Position numbers and translations under genes: made by a program | Part shown: piece after piece, positions 14,972-23,283 of the stretch | Numbering within the stretch: position 1 is the stretch's first letter | Layout: every line of letters begins with the position of its first letter | Source of the DNA: CALARM01 sp040217695 | GTDB taxonomy: Bacteria > Vulcanimicrobiota > SpSt-956 > JAKJGF01 | NCBI GenBank assembly: GCA_040217695.1 | Contig: JBEHWO010000016.1 | Coordinates: forward strand, 1-40,223 | Direction: 5' to 3' | DNA: 40,223 nucleotides | The notes under the pieces: generated by a model | Seen by the model: only the letters and a program-made list of their open reading frames with translations | Database searches by the model: none | Told to the model about the DNA's origin: nothing

Positions 14972-16276
14972 TTATTCTTCAGGTAAATCTATAACTTCTT
15001 TTTTAGGTAAAGTAAATGTAAAAATAGTACCTTCATTGATACGACTCTGAACCCAGACCTGTCCCCCATGAAGAGTAATGAGCTCTTTTACGAGAGCAAG
15101 GCCAAGACCTGTGCCGCCATATTCTCTTGTGGTACTTCCGTCTATCTGTCTGAATTTTTCAAATATTATATCAAAGTTTTCTTCGGAAATGCCTATGCCG
15201 GAATCTGCCACAGCTATTTCAAAATACCTGTCTTTTTCTTCTACCCTTATTTCAACTCTTCCGTCATAAACATTGAATTTTATGGCGTTATCCACTAAAT
15301 TTCTGATAACTCTTTTCAAACGCTGCGGATCGGCATAAGCAGGGTTTATATCCGGAGGTATTTCGACTGTAATAGTTATCTTTTTTCTTTCCTTCTCATT
15401 TAAAAGGCTGTCCAGACATTCTTCTATAATTTCTGTTAAAACTATTTCCTCGCGGTTTAATACTATTCTGTTGGTCTGAACAAGAGAAATATCCAGAAGA
15501 TCATCTACCAGCCTGAGCATGTGTTTACCGTTTTCAAGAATATATCTGCTGCATCTCTGGTATTTATCATTTACCTCTCCGAGCCTGCCGCTGACTATGG
15601 TTTCAGAAAAACCAAGTATGGATGTCAGAGGGGTTCGCAATTCATGACTTATATTGGCCAGGAACTCATCTTTCAGAGCATTGGCATCCTGTAACTGCCT
15701 GTGCGATTCCTGAAGTTCAACAAGGGTACGCTGTAAATTCTCATAAAGCTGAGCATTTTCTATCGCAACAGCAGATTGATTTGAAAGGGCTGTCAGGAGT
15801 TCCAGGTCGGATTTATTAAAGACACCGCTGTTAACCCTGTTATCTATATAAATAACACCAAGGATCTTCTGCTTTAATTTAACCGGTACGCACAATATTG
15901 ATCTTATTTCATGAAGAAGTATACTGGAACTTTTTTTAAACCTTGGATCCTGGAGGGCATTCGTACTTAAAACACTTTCACCTGTTTCTGCAACTTTCCT
16001 TACAATACTCCTGCTCAGTGAAAGATCGTCCTCTACAATTTCCTGTTTATCCATACGTCTTGCAGTTTTAAAAACAAAATCTCCCGTATCTTTATCAATA
16101 AGTACGATATATCCTCTCTCTGCTTTCATAACATCAAGAACCATGTCCATAACACGGTTTAACACTTCATTAATATCCAGAGTAGAATTAATTACCTGCC
16201 CTACCTGATAAAGTAAAGCAAAACGATCACTCTTTATATTCGGGAGAATCTTTGAACTTCCAGAGCTTTCTGTCAT
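14972..16276 (-). CDS. GAF-domain sensor histidine kinase
   Basis: A 434-residue soluble histidine kinase. A GAF domain covers about 20-175 (ALLYQVGQVINSTLDINEVLNRVMDMVLD, YIVLIDKDTG, LCVPVKLKQKILGVIYIDNR). A short coiled coil (about 178-200) leads to HisKA with ISHELRTPLTSILGFSE (His211). The ATPase domain has NLVDNAIKFN, DSGIGI, FEKFRQID and GGTGLGLALVKELI. The domain order is that of GAF kinases responding to a cytoplasmic ligand or redox signal. No response regulator is nearby. TAGGA lies before the ATG. The neighbours on either side are separated by repeat-filled gaps, so it is probably a single-gene unit. Confidence 0.92.
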   Translation of the reverse strand: MTESSGSSKILPNIKSDRFALLYQVGQVINSTLDINEVLNRVMDMVLDVMKAERGYIVLIDKDTGDFVFKTARRMDKQEIVEDDLSLSRSIVRKVAETGESVLSTNALQDPRFKKSSSILLHEIRSILCVPVKLKQKILGVIYIDNRVNSGVFNKSDLELLTALSNQSAVAIENAQLYENLQRTLVELQESHRQLQDANALKDEFLANISHELRTPLTSILGFSETIVSGRLGEVNDKYQRCSRYILENGKHMLRLVDDLLDISLVQTNRIVLNREEIVLTEIIEECLDSLLNEKERKKITITVEIPPDINPAYADPQRLKRVIRNLVDNAIKFNVYDGRVEIRVEEKDRYFEIAVADSGIGISEENFDIIFEKFRQIDGSTTREYGGTGLGLALVKELITLHGGQVWVQSRINEGTIFTFTLPKKEVIDLPEE

Positions 16277-16389
16277 AACGAATTCCTAACACTGCTATTT
16301 ATATAAGTACAAATTTGATAACAATTAAACTATTATAACAAAAAAGTTCACTAAAAACAATATATAATAGGGTAAAGATTTATTATTAA

Positions 16390-16465
16390 GTGAACAGCAA
16401 GTAGTGAACAGTGAATAGTAAGTAAAATCTTGTTTTTTTCACTTTTCACTTTTCATTTTTCACTC
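16390..16465. repeat. inverted heptad arrays GTGAACA and TTTTCAC
   Basis: A left block (GTGAACA, GCAAGTA, GTGAACA, GTGAATA, GTAAGTA) and a right block (TTTTCAC, TTTTCAC, TTTTCAT, TTTTCAC) face each other around a T7 run. Together they could fold into a loose hairpin. For the metallo-beta-lactamase gene ending at 16521, the right block is in sense orientation (GTGAAAA). Confidence 0.8.
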
Positions 16466-16520
16466 TAAATATTATGCAACAAATTTCTTTTTTCATTGCA
16501 TGTAAAATCACCTGTAATTT

Positions 16521-17246
16521 TTAAAGACTCTCCCGTTCTGTCAGGCAAAAATCTCTTGTTTCTTTCATAACAGCCTCAAAATTCACATCATACATAAAAT
16601 TATCTCCATGTACGCTAAAAAGTCTGTGAAGCTTATAGTCCAGATTATCCATAATATAAATTAGTTTATCAATAGATGCTATCTTATCTTCAGGTGTCAC
16701 AATATCATTACAATCAGGATATGGGCCTATGGTCCAGTCCCCTGTTATCATAGTGCCTTTAAATACGATCATAAGATCCTCATAAGAATGTTTCGGTGCA
16801 TATATTAAATATAGCGGTTCTCCTCCTATATCAATCTGATAAAAATCGGTAGAGAAAACCTCATCGAATAATCCTGTATGATTTGCTATTTTCTCACCGT
16901 ATATTCTTTTGTTTCTGGTCCAGTAAATATAAAAAAAACTCTTAATAAAATAATCATTAAAAAAAGACGTATGGCCCAGAAGTTTTGCTTTCGGGAAAGC
17001 TTTTTTATAGTGGAATATAGAATAGGTATGATCAAGATGGGAATGAGAGCAGAGAATATATTTCGGCCCTTTTAATCTCTCTTCTTTTATAAAATCTTTA
17101 ATATATTCAATAGGACGGTTCTGTCTCCTGATAAAAGGAGGCATTTCTACAATGGCACATTCACCGTTTGCTTCCAGCAGCCATGTAGCACAGAGCGGAT
17201 TGCCATAGCGGCCTATCATATAAATTCCATCGGCACATTTATTCAT
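16521..17246 (-). CDS. metallo-beta-lactamase-fold hydrolase
   Basis: A 241-residue protein with the zinc motif SHSHLDH (His68, His70, Asp72, His73), the later ligand regions HSYEDLMIVFKGTMITGDW, and a C-terminal VHGDN. The motif is the HxHxDH form typical of glyoxalase II, RNase Z-like and other hydrolases. The substrate cannot be told, and it lacks the beta-CASP insertion of nucleases. No signal peptide is seen. The ATG is only a few bases from a heptad array (17248-17320) and has no Shine-Dalgarno. The gene lies downstream of the large ATPase-PglZ-like gene, 194 bases away in the same direction. The two could share a transcript, but the gap is entirely repeat-rich. Confidence 0.8.
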   Translation of the reverse strand: MNKCADGIYMIGRYGNPLCATWLLEANGECAIVEMPPFIRRQNRPIEYIKDFIKEERLKGPKYILCSHSHLDHTYSIFHYKKAFPKAKLLGHTSFFNDYFIKSFFYIYWTRNKRIYGEKIANHTGLFDEVFSTDFYQIDIGGEPLYLIYAPKHSYEDLMIVFKGTMITGDWTIGPYPDCNDIVTPEDKIASIDKLIYIMDNLDYKLHRLFSVHGDNFMYDVNFEAVMKETRDFCLTERESL

Positions 17247-17247
17247 A

Positions 17248-17320
17248 ATCAGTAACCGGTGAGCAGTTACCAGTTACCAGTTACCAGTTACCAGTTATCA
17301 GTTATCAGTTACCGGTTACT
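17248..17320. repeat. ACCAGTT heptad array upstream of the MBL-fold gene
   Basis: About ten 7-base units (ATCAGTA, ACCGGTG, AGCAGTT, ACCAGTT four times, ATCAGTT twice, ACCGGTT) begin two bases from the start codon of the MBL-fold gene. This array would form its whole 5' leader. Confidence 0.9.
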
Positions 17321-17379
17321 ATAAACATAGAAGACTAAATATTAATGTACAGATAAGTTTTACTATTACCATTGTAATG

Positions 17380-17444
17380 TTTACTGGTCATTGTTCTTCA
17401 CTGGTTACTGTTCACTGCTCACTGTTCACCCTTCACCACCTCAC
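17380..17444 (-). repeat. TTCACTG heptad array overlapping the 3' end of the ATPase-PglZ gene
   Basis: Units such as ACTGGTC, TTCACTG, GTTACTG and CTCACTG lie here in a roughly 7-base register. Read on the minus strand this is TCGTGAGGTGGTGAAGG and onward, so the array edge supplies the TGA stop of the 1775-residue gene. Confidence 0.85.
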
Positions 17445-20400
17445 GATTTAAATATAACTACAAGGGGTACTATAATTTCCTCGGGAGAAATAGAGCCATG
17501 AACATATCTATTTTTCCCGGACTGAATTATTTCACGAAACCCGTGATCGGAAAACAGAATTACCATAGTCTTCTGAGGCAAAGATTTCATGTAAGACTCC
17601 AGGTAGACTCCTAATTGAATATCTATTTCCTGATATAAAACATGAAGATCTTCACAGGAATTATGTATTTTATTATCTATCAGATTATATTTAGTAAAAT
17701 TTTCAACAGTGCCTGTCTGTTTCCTTTCTTCGTGCAAATTACTTTCTTCTTCAAAGTGTAATTCATCAAAGGAAAATCTATCCAGAGAAGCTACGGGAGG
17801 CCAGTCAGATAGACGGAATGCCTCCAGTTGAACAGATGTGACAGAAGGAGCATGGGCCCACAGAGGAATTTCTCTCACGATTCGACATTGAGAAAAACAG
17901 GGAAACCTTTTTTTCTTAATATATCCCCATAAATCCCAGCGCAGACCGTCTAAAAGCAAATATTCTATATGCTCCGGCCTGAGAGAATTACTGTACATGG
18001 GCAGAATATCAGATACAATATCATGTATAAAATATGGTCTTGGCTTTTCGCCCTTTTTCCATTTATCATAACTCATGGAATAAAAATTAATAAACTCATC
18101 ATTATATAATTTAAAAATACCGTCTATCCTGTCTTTTAACTGATATAAAAATATATCTTCCACTGCAGATTTTACTGATTTATTAAAAGAACTCAGCCAG
18201 TAATGGAGAAAAGAAAGATATAAAGAGAAAACCTTTTCCCACTGTAAATAATTATTGAGTCTGTCACAGTGATATTTATCCAGTGCATCAATAGATTTAT
18301 TGATGGAAAAAAATAATTTAAAGGCTCTTTCTTTATCACCTTTATTCATATCTGTACTGTTGTAAAAATCCGACAGTTCCTGCCTGTTCACAAGAGACGG
18401 CTTATCGTGCAATAGTTTAAAAAGCAGATAATAAGCCTTTTCCCTGATAAAGGGAAAAACTTCCTCTTTCTTTATTGTATTTAAAGTCACTGACAGTTTA
18501 TCCTCTGCGGAATTCTCCGTAACAGTATTCCAGAGAGTCACTTCAAGTTTTTCCTGGAATATTATTCCTTCAGCATCTTTTATGAGAGCTGCGGCAAGAT
18601 CTTTCTTTTCGAAAAAAATATATTTCCCGAATTCAATTATTGTATCATAATCTTTCTCAATGTCATGGAAAGAAATTCCTGTTAAGGGGGAAACATTTTT
18701 CTTATAATCTATGGAATGAAAAGAAAACCAGAGCAAAACCCATAAAAGTACATTAAATTTTTCTTCCCCCATTTTCTGATAAAGATACGACAGTTCGGGA
18801 TATCGTTCATGTATCTCCAGTTTCAGCGGTAATTCTCTGTGAGATGAAGTCTTTGATATTACCTTTACATAGATTTTACTGTCCAGCACTTCCCCTCCTG
18901 TAACCCACTCCTGAAATATTTCAGTAATTTTATCCCCGGGGAAACTCCTGTCAAGCAGATTATCATAGAGATCATCAATATTCCTTGTAACAATAATAAA
19001 TCTGCCGCAGAGAGCTTCATTAACGGCATCTATGACGGGAGGATTAACACATTCTCTCAGATGTGACAGCAATGTTATATCATCTAAATCTATTTGAAGC
19101 AGTTGCCTCAGTGAGGAAGCTATTTTATTTTCTCCAATCTCTTCGAGGCCTTTTATAACATAGAAGAGATTTTCTCTGTATCTTTCCTCACGAAGAGCGG
19201 TAAGATATTCTTTTATTCCTCTCTCTATAATACCTTCCACTTCATGTAAAGAAGGAAGAGAAACTTCATTACCCGGGAGAAATCCGCAGGTACAGACAGG
19301 TTTTCTTCTGAGAAGTCCCGGTTCGAAATAACGGCATTTCTGTTCCATTATCCTGGCAATGTACCTGTCTACTTTTACTCTGTCATCCTTTACGGACAGG
19401 AAAGAAATCTTTGAAAAATGTTTGAGTAACCTGTATCCTTCAGTATCTTTAATTCTATCGAAGACAAGGAATCTTTCTTCTGAAAGAACTGTCATATGTT
19501 CCTTCTGATAAACAGATTGATACATGGTGACAAATCTCTCAAAACTCTCTTCCAGTTCTTTCATATAATCCGGCGTAAATACGTTTGTATCTGACAGAAT
19601 TTCACTTACCCTTTTTTTCTCTTCTGTAATAAGTAGATAATCTTTATGTTCAGGAATGGAAAAACCGGGATAATTTATGTAGTGATAAATAAAGAGATAT
19701 TTATCGACATGTTTAAAGAAAAAATTCTTTATATGATCAAATTTTTCAAAAGTTTTAACAATATGAGGGGATTCCTGAAGACACAGTGACAATCTCTCAA
19801 GGCCTTCCAGGGAAGAATAGGAGATTTTAATTTCTTCCAGAACAGATCTTACTGTTTCAATATCTTTTCTTATACAGATCCAGTCGAAATCTTTCAATCC
19901 CTGATAGTTACAGATTTTGTTAATTTCACCTGACAGTTTATCTATGTCTTCTTCCATTTCTCTTTTTTTCTGGCATAATATGTTCCATATTTCCTGCTGA
20001 TTTCCATAGGTAAAATCTTCTTTCTGATATTTCTGAGGCAGAAAGGTCAGAGAGCGAATTTTTTCCTGAAGAGAAGAAGGTATAAGCTCTCCGGGCAATA
20101 TATGAGTAATTTTTTCAAAATTACTTCCGCTTATCTGATTGAGTCCTATCTTTCTGTCTTCATTTACAGGCGTGATTAAACCTGAGAATACAAGGGAATA
20201 AACAAGAAGTTCGAACTGTAAAGAAGATATGCCGAAAAGCCCTTTTCTCATCTGCCAGTATATGTCTTCCAGAAGATTTTTTTCTTCAAACATAAGAGAT
20301 AAAAAGAGAGATGTAATCTCACTTTTTCTGGGAGAAACAGACAGTTCGAAACCTCCGGGGATTTTCCTTACAAGCTTCATGGGCTGAAGAAATCCCTCTA

Positions 20401-22768
20401 TTATCATTCGCAGACCGTAATCAGGATTTCTGTCTATAATCATCCTTCCCGGCCTTAAAAACCTGTCTATGAGATCTTTTATTTTATTCCTTGTCAGGGC
20501 AGGCATAAAAGGAGATATATCTATATGTTTCGGATAAATATATTCCAGAACGGAAGAAGAAACCTGTTCCAGTATATTATCAAAAGAGAAAAGCTCGTTT
20601 ATTACGGAATATTTTATGTCACACGGAAAAAAAATAAACCTGCCAGATTTATAGCTTTCAGTGAGTAATGAAAAAACCTTTTTTCTTTCTTTATCTAAAA
20701 GGGATGACAGTAATTCCACTGCTCTTTTACCTGTAGCGGAACTGTCTTCTTTATATTCTTCCCATAACATCATATGAGAAAAAGCTTCTCTGAAAGGTCT
20801 TTCATCAATGATTTTTTCAGGAATCCAGAAGACATATGATTTCTTATCTTCTATGAGAGGAACTATTATGTCCTCCAGATATTTAACCTGTTTATCTATT
20901 TCAGAGGGAGTGGCAATGAAAAACACAAAATCCATTTCACTTTTTGCCATCTGTTCTGACAGAAGAGAAATTTTTTCACCGGTAAAACGGGTAAGAGATG
21001 TTATGACAAGCCCTGTATCACGGGCTGTATTCTGCCAGGTAACACTTCTCCTTGTAAGAGAATGAAGGCGAAAGTGAGCAAGTGGAAAGAGAGGATCGGT
21101 AAACCACGGGAACAGTTGTTCATATATCCTGCTGTCTTCCGGGAACAGACTGTTTTCAATATATTCTGTCTTTCTCTTTATAATAAGATTTATATCTGCT
21201 TCCATATCTATAAAATAAGCATATTCAAACGGTTCCTTATGTTTTATTACACCTATGTAAGCGCCGTCTCTGCATAGTCTTTCAAGAATATCACTTATAT
21301 ACTGATAATTTATCCCGGATTCTATATCTGTAACCCTGTAGAGAATAATTTCTGCCATGTTCTTTACGGAATAATGTTTTTTTATGGGAAGTATGGCAGA
21401 GATAATAAGAATCTTTATCAGTCTGAAAGCCAGAAGTCTTTCTTCGTCCGAAGGAAAGAGTTTGTCCATTTCATGTTCGTAATATTTATAAACTATGTCA
21501 TGATAGATGTTCAGTTCTATTGTTTCTTTTATCCTTACTCTGAAATGATCAAATATAAGGTCAGGAGTAAGGAGCGTATCGTCCGCCCATTGAAGTATAC
21601 CTTCTATATTCCTCGTATCATCGCCTTTTATCTCATAATGGATAAAATCTACAACACCTCTCTGCTGGGAAAAAAGAAATTTCAGATTATCCAGTAAGAA
21701 AACCGTTTCGGGGTGAACAGGATAAAGAGAAACGAATCGTTCTTCTGTCACAGACCATGACGAGAAAGCTCCTTTAAATTTTTTATATAACGTTTTCAGT
21801 CTATCTATGGCACCATCCCGTTTTATAATGAGTCTTCCTTTTATTAATTCTTCTATGTGTTTTCCTGTGAGAAAGAGTCTGACAGGGTATCTGTCCTTTA
21901 TTTTATTGAATACATAGGGGGAAATCTCCCCCGTTTCTTCTATTCTTTCCTGAAGGCTCCCGGTTATCCAGAGAGGAAGAGAAGAGGAAATTTCCCCGAG
22001 AAACTGTAAAAACCTTATATCTTCATTAAATTTTCTCCCTGTAGGTTTGGAGCGGAGAAATTCCGAAAGTTCATCAATAAGGAATACCGCACCCGTATAG
22101 CCGGAGGAAGAAATTATTTTCATAAAATCGGTAAAGAAATCTTTTCGTGAATATTTAAATCTATAGGGCAGATCAAGTTTTCCTATGAGTTCTTCCAGTA
22201 AAGATAATTCGACTTCATCAGATCTGACATCTGTCTCCGAGAATCCTTTTTCGGAGAGAAAAATCTCAAGGTCTGTTCTGTAACGGGCAGTTAAAAGACT
22301 TATTATATCATCTTTAAATCTCTTCATATCGGAGAGAATACTTTTGCCTGTCAGTTTTTTGATGTGACTGTCCAGGGAGAAAGAAATAATATCTTCAAGG
22401 CTTTCACTGCTGCTGTGTTCCAGAAGAGACAGATTTAAAACGAAAAATTTTTCATCTGTGATTTTTATCGAGAGTTCCGATAATTCGCCTGAAAATCGGA
22501 GTAGACCGTGAGATAATGGTTCAGAGAGAAGAAGGCTTAATATACCCAGGAAATGGGATTTACCTGTACCGTAACTGCCCTGAAGGAAAAAACCCTGTCC
22601 TTTTTTCCTTGAAATTTCCCTTAATATTACTGTGAGATTCTCCGTTACTTCACCTGTAAGTATAAAACTTTCATAAAGCAGTTTTTTCAGATCTTCATCC
22701 AGGAGATCGGAAAATTTTATAACTGTTTTTACCGGCGGTACGGAAATAAGATCTGATACTGAAGTCAT
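17441..22768 (-). CDS. BrxC/DUF6079-type ATPase fused to a PglZ-type phosphatase domain
   Basis: A single 1775-residue cytoplasmic protein. The N-terminal P-loop ATPase has Walker A GSYGTGKS (64-71), Walker B FLIDE (229-233) and a sensor-like PLWITGSLQE (265-274). KDRYPVRLFLTGKHIEELI (291-309) resembles the equivalent region of BrxC/PglY/DUF6079 ATPases of BREX phage defence. A long helical middle contains a CTCGF pair that might bind zinc. The last 180 residues look like PglZ (alkaline phosphatase superfamily): LLLDGLRWD (metal Asp1607), a Thr/Ser in PSVTS (1641-1645), FSDHGF (Asp1741, His1742), and the C-terminus RYVHGSISPEEIIVP. In known BREX these are two proteins accompanied by a methyltransferase; none of the other BREX genes is nearby. 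The ORF is intact. A defence role is an inference. Confidence 0.75.
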   Translation of the reverse strand: MTSVSDLISVPPVKTVIKFSDLLDEDLKKLLYESFILTGEVTENLTVILREISRKKGQGFFLQGSYGTGKSHFLGILSLLLSEPLSHGLLRFSGELSELSIKITDEKFFVLNLSLLEHSSSESLEDIISFSLDSHIKKLTGKSILSDMKRFKDDIISLLTARYRTDLEIFLSEKGFSETDVRSDEVELSLLEELIGKLDLPYRFKYSRKDFFTDFMKIISSSGYTGAVFLIDELSEFLRSKPTGRKFNEDIRFLQFLGEISSSLPLWITGSLQERIEETGEISPYVFNKIKDRYPVRLFLTGKHIEELIKGRLIIKRDGAIDRLKTLYKKFKGAFSSWSVTEERFVSLYPVHPETVFLLDNLKFLFSQQRGVVDFIHYEIKGDDTRNIEGILQWADDTLLTPDLIFDHFRVRIKETIELNIYHDIVYKYYEHEMDKLFPSDEERLLAFRLIKILIISAILPIKKHYSVKNMAEIILYRVTDIESGINYQYISDILERLCRDGAYIGVIKHKEPFEYAYFIDMEADINLIIKRKTEYIENSLFPEDSRIYEQLFPWFTDPLFPLAHFRLHSLTRRSVTWQNTARDTGLVITSLTRFTGEKISLLSEQMAKSEMDFVFFIATPSEIDKQVKYLEDIIVPLIEDKKSYVFWIPEKIIDERPFREAFSHMMLWEEYKEDSSATGKRAVELLSSLLDKERKKVFSLLTESYKSGRFIFFPCDIKYSVINELFSFDNILEQVSSSVLEYIYPKHIDISPFMPALTRNKIKDLIDRFLRPGRMIIDRNPDYGLRMIIEGFLQPMKLVRKIPGGFELSVSPRKSEITSLFLSLMFEEKNLLEDIYWQMRKGLFGISSLQFELLVYSLVFSGLITPVNEDRKIGLNQISGSNFEKITHILPGELIPSSLQEKIRSLTFLPQKYQKEDFTYGNQQEIWNILCQKKREMEEDIDKLSGEINKICNYQGLKDFDWICIRKDIETVRSVLEEIKISYSSLEGLERLSLCLQESPHIVKTFEKFDHIKNFFFKHVDKYLFIYHYINYPGFSIPEHKDYLLITEEKKRVSEILSDTNVFTPDYMKELEESFERFVTMYQSVYQKEHMTVLSEERFLVFDRIKDTEGYRLLKHFSKISFLSVKDDRVKVDRYIARIMEQKCRYFEPGLLRRKPVCTCGFLPGNEVSLPSLHEVEGIIERGIKEYLTALREERYRENLFYVIKGLEEIGENKIASSLRQLLQIDLDDITLLSHLRECVNPPVIDAVNEALCGRFIIVTRNIDDLYDNLLDRSFPGDKITEIFQEWVTGGEVLDSKIYVKVISKTSSHRELPLKLEIHERYPELSYLYQKMGEEKFNVLLWVLLWFSFHSIDYKKNVSPLTGISFHDIEKDYDTIIEFGKYIFFEKKDLAAALIKDAEGIIFQEKLEVTLWNTVTENSAEDKLSVTLNTIKKEEVFPFIREKAYYLLFKLLHDKPSLVNRQELSDFYNSTDMNKGDKERAFKLFFSINKSIDALDKYHCDRLNNYLQWEKVFSLYLSFLHYWLSSFNKSVKSAVEDIFLYQLKDRIDGIFKLYNDEFINFYSMSYDKWKKGEKPRPYFIHDIVSDILPMYSNSLRPEHIEYLLLDGLRWDLWGYIKKKRFPCFSQCRIVREIPLWAHAPSVTSVQLEAFRLSDWPPVASLDRFSFDELHFEEESNLHEERKQTGTVENFTKYNLIDNKIHNSCEDLHVLYQEIDIQLGVYLESYMKSLPQKTMVILFSDHGFREIIQSGKNRYVHGSISPEEIIVPLVVIFKS

Positions 22769-22804
22769 GATAAATTCCTTTTCCTGATAAATAATTTTTT
22801 TTAT

Positions 22805-22833
22805 ATTATATCATAGTGAAGGCTTTTTGTTAT
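22805..22833 (-). promoter_or_regulatory. promoter of the ATPase-PglZ gene
   Basis: On the minus strand ATAACA (-35, 22833-22828) and TATAAT (-10, 22810-22805) are 17 bases apart. They lie about 37-65 bases upstream of the ATG at 22768. GGAAAAGGAA before the start serves as a moderate ribosome binding site. The gene thus appears to have its own constitutive-type promoter. Confidence 0.55.
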
Positions 22834-23093
22834 TTTTTTATATTTAAAAGACCTGAAAAAGGAATAACTTTTTATAAACGAATCTATCTACAAAGGTCAT
22901 TAAAATGACTTTACTGCAAATTAAAAACCTTGCAATATAAGGGGTTTATGCTTTTGATAACAATCACTGATTTTTAGTCAATGTAACCTGCAAGAAAATT
23001 AATAAATTTAGTACAAATAGAAAAAATTTCAAAAAAAAAAAAACAGGGGAAATTTTTTTTAAAAAGAAGGATATTTAAAGATAATTATAGAAA
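22834..23093. other. AT-rich gap between divergent genes
   Basis: No gene is seen. The stretch includes a weak AACCTT/AAGGGGTT pairing near 22925-22948. There is also a poly-A run flanked by AAATTTC and GAAATTT (about 23021-23060), which could form a very AT-rich stem. Neither qualifies as a clear terminator. Confidence 0.4.
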
Positions 23094-23124
23094 TTGAGAT
23101 ACTGAAAAAGTTTTAACTTATAAT
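23094..23124 (+). promoter_or_regulatory. promoter of the lipoprotein operon
   Basis: TTGAGA (23094-23099) and a perfect TATAAT (23119-23124) are separated by 19 bases, slightly long. Transcription would start near 23131, giving a leader of about 150 bases that contains the structured element at 23148-23197. Confidence 0.5.
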
Positions 23125-23147
23125 GAATATGTTAAGGTTAAATTTAA

Positions 23148-23197
23148 GAGCCCGCACCACAAGCGCCCCCTGTTAAAACGGTGCTATGAGCGGACTC
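23148..23197 (+). ncRNA. candidate structured leader RNA, class unknown
   Basis: This is a GC-rich island in a very AT-rich leader. GAGcCCGC (23148-23155) pairs with GCGGaCTC (23190-23197) with one mismatch. An alternative GCACC (23154-23158) / GGTGC (23180-23184) helix overlaps it. The loop holds AAGCGCCCCCTGTTAAAA. It lies about 17 bases after the predicted transcription start and about 87 bases before the lipoprotein start. It does not match a riboswitch or ribozyme I can recall; a small regulatory or self-cleaving RNA is possible. Confidence 0.4.
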
Positions 23198-23283
23198 CGT
23201 ATTCTAACTATAACATAAATTCTTAAAAATGTATTCTATACCTTTAAAGATATAGTAGAAATTTTTTGGAGGGAGAAAAGGTT

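Noticed and set aside
22923..22948. AACCTT...AAGGGGTT pairing as terminator in the gap after the ATPase-PglZ promoter.
   Set aside because: The stem is interrupted, has no U-run, and lies upstream of both divergent genes where no terminator is needed.
23148..23197. Possible twister, twister-sister or GEMM-type RNA in the lipoprotein leader.
   Set aside because: The conserved bases of those classes could not be placed. I kept it only as an unclassified structured element.
23266..23283. TTG at 23266 as start of the first lipoprotein.
   Set aside because: It overlaps the GGAGGG ribosome binding site. ATG 23284 has ideal spacing and gives a standard lipoprotein signal peptide.
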